A DNA stretch of 34,690 nucleotides, taken from positions 1 through 34,690 of the forward strand of contig CAZWRK010000039.1 in the NCBI GenBank assembly GCA_964635875.1. The letters run 5' to 3'. The stretch's first letter is position 1. Each line of letters opens with the position of its first letter. Below are positions 31,751 through 34,690 of the stretch, one piece after another. The notes beneath the pieces are model-generated. The model did no database searches. It worked only from the letters and a program-made list of their open reading frames with translations, and was not told the DNA's origin. The DNA comes from CAZWRK01 sp964635875. GTDB taxonomy: Bacteria > Pseudomonadota > Gammaproteobacteria > Burkholderiales > Aquaspirillaceae. A program made the position numbers and the translations under genes.

Positions 31751-31828
31751 ATTAATAATTTGATTTCTCAATCCTAATGTACGGTAATCAAGCACTTGTA
31801 TGTTGGATTGAGGAACGAGATTATTAAT
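31751..31828 (+). promoter_or_regulatory. Structured 5' leader of the early operon
   Basis: Beginning at about the transcription start, ATTAATAAT (31751-31759) pairs with ATTATTAAT (31820-31828), CTCAATCC (31767-31774) with GGATTGAG (31805-31812), and AATGTAC (31776-31782) with GTATGTT (31798-31804, two G-U pairs). The two sides of the internal loop are equal (7 x 7 nt). These 24 pairs fill nearly the whole leader and end 12 bp before the first ATG. It could be a cis-regulatory RNA, an antiterminator or a DNA hairpin. No riboswitch class is recognised. Confidence 0.65.
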
Positions 31829-31840
31829 TAATAAAACTAT

Positions 31841-31993
31841 ATGTACGAAGATTATCAGGATGCCTACCCAGACGTTGGGCAATGGGATCAGAAACCGGAA
31901 TGTTCGGTATGTGGAAAGTATTTATCAATTGACTCACAAACCGATGTATGCGAATCATGCTACATTGAGATGTGTAAAAGCGGAACTGTTTAA
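31841..31993 (+). CDS. Zinc-ribbon miniprotein, first early gene
   Basis: 50 aa, acidic N-terminus (MYEDYQDAYPDVGQWD), then CSVC (about 21-24) and CESC (about 38-41), a compact zinc ribbon. It is the first gene behind early promoter 1 and the structured leader. No Shine-Dalgarno. Early zinc-ribbon miniproteins in phages often bind RNA polymerase or other host proteins; nothing in the sequence fixes the target. Confidence 0.6.
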   Translation: MYEDYQDAYPDVGQWDQKPECSVCGKYLSIDSQTDVCESCYIEMCKSGTV

Positions 31994-31996
31994 TAT

Positions 31997-32074
31997 ATGA
32001 GTCCTTATCAACTAGCAACGGTTATGCTTATGTTTTCGGCAATTATTGTCGCATTATATTATTATGACAACTAA
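31997..32074 (+). CDS. 25-aa single-pass membrane microprotein
   Basis: The ORF starts 3 bp after the previous stop and is almost entirely one hydrophobic helix (LATVMLMFSAIIVALYYY) ending in Asp-Asn. The tight spacing supports translation, but at this length an accidental ORF remains possible. No family is recognised. Confidence 0.4.
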   Translation: MSPYQLATVMLMFSAIIVALYYYDN

Positions 32075-32255
32075 TATGGAAGAATTAACAAAACTTAAAA
32101 ACTTTGATTTATGCGAAAATTTAGAGGCAAGTCTTGATGAAATATGGTTCCTGTTATCGGGATGTATTCATCGAGAAGATGAGAGGCATGCGGTCGCCGC
32201 TTTTAAAGAAGCAAAAGATATTGTTACTATTTTAAAAGAAAGGTCAACTATATGA
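32064..32255 (+). CDS. Small early helical protein
   Basis: 63 aa from ATG 32064, or 59 aa from ATG 32076, which lies 1 bp after the microprotein stop. Neither has a Shine-Dalgarno. Helical and acidic (NMEELTKLKNFDLCENLEASLDEIW, then HAVAAFKEAKDIVTILKE). Its TGA overlaps the next ATG. No family is recognised. Confidence 0.5.
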   Translation: MTTNMEELTKLKNFDLCENLEASLDEIWFLLSGCIHREDERHAVAAFKEAKDIVTILKERSTI

Positions 32256-32443
32256 GAGACTTAACTTACACCGTTTCCAGAATCGAATCATCGGTCGATA
32301 CATTGAAATCTTTAATGGAATATCAGAAGTCAGCACAGAGAGATGAACTGTATGCTTTTGAGATTGCAAACCTGGAGTTATTAATTGAAGATATGTATAA
32401 ATATATTGCCAATCAGAGGGAGTATAAGACAATTACCTCTTGA
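32252..32443 (+). CDS. Small early helical protein
   Basis: 63 aa, helical and probably coiled (RIESSVDTLKSLMEYQ, FEIANLELLIEDMYKYI). It overlaps the upstream gene by ATGA and has AAAGG 8 bp upstream, the nearest thing to a ribosome site in this operon. Its last codons contain the -35 of early promoter 2. Function unknown. Confidence 0.55.
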   Translation: MRDLTYTVSRIESSVDTLKSLMEYQKSAQRDELYAFEIANLELLIEDMYKYIANQREYKTITS

Positions 32444-32468
32444 CAATCTATGTGCATTCATATATACT
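32440..32468 (+). promoter_or_regulatory. Early promoter 2
   Basis: TTGACA (32440-32445), a 17-bp spacer and TATACT (32463-32468). The start would fall at about 32474, on the ATG of the HTH gene, so the message may be leaderless. The -35 flank is nearly identical to early promoter 1. Confidence 0.75.
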
Positions 32469-32472
32469 ACTT

Positions 32473-32664
32473 ATGAGAAACAAATATTACAACACTTGGG
32501 ATAAAAGAAGAGCAGACAACATAAAATACATAAGAATGAGGATGAAAGATAATATACCAATTAGAGATATTGCGGAAGAAATGGGGTTTAAATCAAGAAA
32601 CGCCGTTTATGAAATTATTAAAGCTTGGGAGAAACACAATATAAATTCAACAAAAGAATTATGA
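32473..32664 (+). CDS. Helix-turn-helix protein
   Basis: 63 aa from ATG 32473. A longer frame beginning at 32440 would start upstream of the promoter and is rejected. IPIRDIAEEMGFKSRNAVYEIIKAWE (about 28-53) is a clear helix-turn-helix of the sigma-region-4/MarR-like small type, with basic flanks (WDKRRADNIKYIRMRMK). Probably a DNA-binding regulator of early or late transcription. It overlaps the ERF gene by ATGA. Confidence 0.65.
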   Translation: MRNKYYNTWDKRRADNIKYIRMRMKDNIPIRDIAEEMGFKSRNAVYEIIKAWEKHNINSTKEL

Positions 32665-33251
32665 AAGAAATAGCAGCAGCCCTTTTTAAATTCCAGCAAG
32701 AGGTTGGAAAGGTTACAAAAGACGCATTAAATCCCTTTTTTAAGTCAAAGTATGCCACGCTTAGTAACGTACTTGAGGTTATTAAAGAACCTTTAAAAAA
32801 ATGCGGACTAGTAATAGTTCAAAGTCCCACCTTTGGAACCGCAGGTGCACAGGATACTTACTTTTTAAAAACAGAGATAATCCACGCCGAGAGCGGTCAC
32901 AGTATAGAATCTTTCTATATGCTCAATCCTGTTAAAAATGATCCTCAAAGTATTGGAAGCGCCATTACCTATGCCAGGCGCTACGCTATTGTAGCCATGC
33001 TTTGTCTAGATGTTGATGACGATGACGATGGTATTGCAGCTTCCAAGCCACAACCTACACCAAGCGAACAACAGGCGTTTAAAGAGCAAGTAGATGGAGC
33101 CAGTAAGCCAAAGCAGGGAGATTACGGTTTTTGTACTAAATGTAACGCTCGAAATGTTAAGAATCCAAAAACAGGAAAGATATTTTGCGAAAAGAAGTGT
33201 TGGTTAAACGAGGTTACAAATGTGCCACCAGATCCAACGGATGACTTTTAA
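32661..33251 (+). CDS. ERF family single-strand annealing protein
   Basis: 196 aa. Residues 5-125 form the ERF core. NPFFKSKYATLSNVLEVI (24-41) and SIGSAITYARRYAIVAM (97-113), followed by the acidic run LDVDDDDDG, are family signatures. ERF proteins anneal complementary single strands during phage recombination and circularisation. A C-terminal extension carries CTKC and a second Cys pair (FCEKKC), a zinc ribbon not universal in the family. It partners logically with the RusA-like resolvase at the left end. Start chosen by ATGA overlap with the HTH gene. Confidence 0.85.
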   Translation: MKEIAAALFKFQQEVGKVTKDALNPFFKSKYATLSNVLEVIKEPLKKCGLVIVQSPTFGTAGAQDTYFLKTEIIHAESGHSIESFYMLNPVKNDPQSIGSAITYARRYAIVAMLCLDVDDDDDGIAASKPQPTPSEQQAFKEQVDGASKPKQGDYGFCTKCNARNVKNPKTGKIFCEKKCWLNEVTNVPPDPTDDF

Positions 33252-33266
33252 AAATTAATTAATCCT

Positions 33267-33905
33267 ATGTTTTATAAACTTGGTAAGAACGCTAAACCCG
33301 TAGAATCAATTTATATAGATAAGCACCCACATATGAACATATTCACCTATTTACTCGAAAACTGGAGGCCAATATTTTACTCATCAACACTTGGGATGCT
33401 GTTTGGTATATTTTTTACTCTCTACTGTCTCGGCGGTACAGGTAAAGTAAAGTTCCAAACTCCTATTGAGTTTAATAATCCTATACAAATAGAACAGGAG
33501 AAGATTTTAAATCCAGTTCCGGAGTATTCAATTACTCCAACTGTAACGGTAACTCCTACAAAAGCACCACCTAAAGTTGTTCCCTTTAAAAAGTACCTTA
33601 CACCACAGGCAGCTAATATACGAGAAGTAATACTTGCTAAAATACAAAGCGAATATGACGAGGTTAATGCTTTAGCTTTTGATAATATCTTAAAGAAGGA
33701 GGCAGGCTACAGACCAGATGCCATGAATGAAATAGGAGCAGGAGGAATGCCTCAAGCCCTCCCAGCAAGCAAGATGGGTTGTGCAATTGAAGCAACAACA
33801 GAAGCCGCTTTATGCCAATATGAATGGATGAAGAAATATATTAGTAATCGATATGGAACGCCACTAAAAGCTTGGGAGTTCCATTTAGCTATGAATTGGT
33901 ATTGA
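33267..33905 (+). CDS. Membrane-anchored transglycosylase-like protein
   Basis: 212 aa. One transmembrane helix (about 36-56, FYSSTLGMLFGIFFTLYCL) is followed by a Pro/Thr linker (about 85-108) and a C-terminal lysozyme-like domain. Glu146 (ILKKEAGYRP) is the likely catalytic acid, with GAGGMPQALPASKMG (158-172), YEWMKKYISNRYGTPLKAWEFH and a terminal NWY, matching the aggregation-promoting-factor/Rpf-like transglycosylase pattern. It would cleave or remodel peptidoglycan outside the membrane. It lies in the early operon rather than with the lysis genes, which is unusual. Confidence 0.75.
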   Translation: MFYKLGKNAKPVESIYIDKHPHMNIFTYLLENWRPIFYSSTLGMLFGIFFTLYCLGGTGKVKFQTPIEFNNPIQIEQEKILNPVPEYSITPTVTVTPTKAPPKVVPFKKYLTPQAANIREVILAKIQSEYDEVNALAFDNILKKEAGYRPDAMNEIGAGGMPQALPASKMGCAIEATTEAALCQYEWMKKYISNRYGTPLKAWEFHLAMNWY

Positions 33906-33906
33906 T

Positions 33907-34074
33907 ATGAATGACTTATACTGGTCTTTTATACAACAAAAGCAAATAACAACTAATATCTTAGAGAGTATTGATTTTATAAATAAGATATTGTTTACCC
34001 TTGTTATTACTTTTTTGCTAACGCCATTTTCATTTATTATTGGTTACATTGTTGGAATTTATTTTATTAGTTAA
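33907..34074 (+). CDS. Small membrane protein
   Basis: 55 aa. A hydrophilic N-terminus (about 1-26) and a C-terminal hydrophobic hairpin (ILFTLVITFLLTPFSFIIGYIVGIYFI) with a central Pro that could make two short membrane passes. It starts 1 bp after the transglycosylase stop, so the two are co-translated and may act together at the membrane, perhaps as an accessory or holin-type protein. No family is recognised. Confidence 0.5.
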   Translation: MNDLYWSFIQQKQITTNILESIDFINKILFTLVITFLLTPFSFIIGYIVGIYFIS

Positions 34075-34075
34075 A

Positions 34076-34303
34076 ATGGAAAAAAAATATCTTGATTTAA
34101 TACTAAGCCTAGCTTTACTTAGGTACAAACAAGGTGACCCTTGGTACGAAACAACAGACTATTTAAGAGATTGTTTAAAGAGAGACGGTTATGAAATTCA
34201 ATATATAGATTCAGAGCGAACAGTTAGAGCAATTAAAGGTACAAAAATGATAGATTTTAATATGAATGAATTAGACAAATTAATATATAAAGATGAAAAC
34301 TAA
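34076..34303 (+). CDS. Small early hypothetical protein
   Basis: 75 aa from ATG 34076; a longer TTG form would overlap the previous gene. Mixed alpha/beta (LDLILSLALLRYKQG, YEIQYIDSERTVRAIKG), charged and soluble. It starts 1 bp after the upstream stop and overlaps the next gene by 11 bp. No family is recognised. Confidence 0.5.
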   Translation: MEKKYLDLILSLALLRYKQGDPWYETTDYLRDCLKRDGYEIQYIDSERTVRAIKGTKMIDFNMNELDKLIYKDEN

Positions 34304-34690
34304 ACCAAAATACAAAAAAACAGACTACGTTGAGTTCAAGTACACTACTTTGGATGACGTTGCTAGAAAAACAAGATCTATAAAAAGAGGTTTTATAAGA
34401 TCAATATCATTGATAGATACTATTAACAATAGTGAGGGAAAGCTCTCTACAATATGCGCTTACTTTATATTGACAAGGAAAGGTAATTCATTTGCGGTTT
34501 TGGAGGAAGACATAATCCGTAAACTCCCTATCAATAGAGATAAAAATGGAAGGTTTACCAATATGTCTTCTCTCGATAATGAAATTGATCTATCTTATCA
34601 CTCAGGTCTTATAGAACATAAGAAAGTTCTAAAGAGAGCGGATGAGATTGAAAAACAAGCTATAAAGTGGCACGAGAAAGACTGCACCTG
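34293..34690 (+). CDS. Partial early gene cut by the window end
   Basis: At least 132 codons open from ATG 34293 to the end of the window without a stop. The protein is basic (KTKPKYKKTDYVEFKY at the N-terminus). The segment STICAYFILTRKGNSFAVLEEDIIRKLP, followed by DKNGRFTNMSSLDNEIDLSYHSGLI, suggests a winged-helix-like DNA-binding or replication-initiation domain, but the protein is incomplete and the family is not secure. Confidence 0.5.
   Translation, partial: MKTKPKYKKTDYVEFKYTTLDDVARKTRSIKRGFIRSISLIDTINNSEGKLSTICAYFILTRKGNSFAVLEEDIIRKLPINRDKNGRFTNMSSLDNEIDLSYHSGLIEHKKVLKRADEIEKQAIKWHEKDCT

Noticed and set aside
31154..31840. tRNA or tmRNA in the divergent region
   Set aside because: No cloverleaf, T-loop (GTTCRAATC) or tag reading frame could be built on either strand.
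1..34690. Temperate-phage signals (integrase, att sites, CI-like repressor)
   Set aside because: No integrase or CI-type repressor is visible; the single HTH miniprotein is not enough to claim lysogeny.

Overview
The window reads as most of the genome of a short-tailed (podovirus-like) dsDNA phage. The evidence is a terminase pair, a P22-like portal of about 716 aa, a scaffold, an HK97-fold major capsid protein, a head-tail adaptor and a nozzle-like protein, with no tape measure, sheath or tail-tube gene. The host is unknown. TGA is a normal stop codon, and the amidase and transglycosylase imply a peptidoglycan wall. Of roughly 45 start codons I inspected, only one (the holin-like gene at 1319) has a clear Shine-Dalgarno sequence. 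The promoters are sigma70-like (TTGACA-17-TATACT), which argues against a Bacteroidota host. An SD-poor lineage such as Patescibacteria or Cyanobacteria is possible, but this is inference.

Layout. Two gene sets diverge from a control region without genes at about 31154-31840. Leftward (minus strand), in order of transcription: a zinc-ribbon miniprotein; a split transketolase pair and a sugar epimerase; TerS and TerL; three small genes; portal; scaffold; major capsid; a putative decoration protein; a glycosylation cassette (FkbM methyltransferase, two paralogous miniproteins, two glycosyltransferases); a fibre cluster (two paralogous GT-repeat fibres, LamG-like proteins, small proteins); adaptor and nozzle; internal virion-like proteins; further receptor-binding-type proteins; and lysis genes (amidase, XhlA-like protein, holin-like protein). 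Rightward (plus strand): early miniproteins, an HTH protein, an ERF single-strand annealing protein, a membrane-anchored transglycosylase, small proteins, and a gene cut by the window end. The left end carries three more plus-strand genes (HNH nuclease, zinc ribbon, RusA-like resolvase). They probably belong to the same early side if the molecule is circular or permuted. The two gene sets meet tail to tail at 1106/1107 with no gap.

The most interesting signal is regulatory. Three minus-strand promoters (about 7455, 17314 and 23610) each overlap or abut the 3' end of the preceding gene and head a structural module: internal virion proteins, fibre cluster, scaffold/capsid. In each, the predicted transcript begins exactly with a 4-bp hairpin whose stem differs but still pairs (ACAG/CTGT, GCAG/CTGC, CTGG/CCAG) around a similar loop (ACGTAAAGAG, ATTAAAGAA, ACGTATAGAG). 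In two of the three an intrinsic terminator follows within 60-70 nt, before the first gene. A promoter, then an RNA element, then a terminator, then late genes resembles lambda Q or HK022 put antitermination, but with an RNA element I do not recognise. The divergent control region adds a candidate 88-nt small RNA (31573-31660) and an early-operon leader that can form 24 base pairs (31751-31828).

An assembly gap of 100 N at 14139-14238 is flanked by identical 55-bp sequences. Collapsing them joins two apparent ORFs into one intact 861-aa fibre gene.
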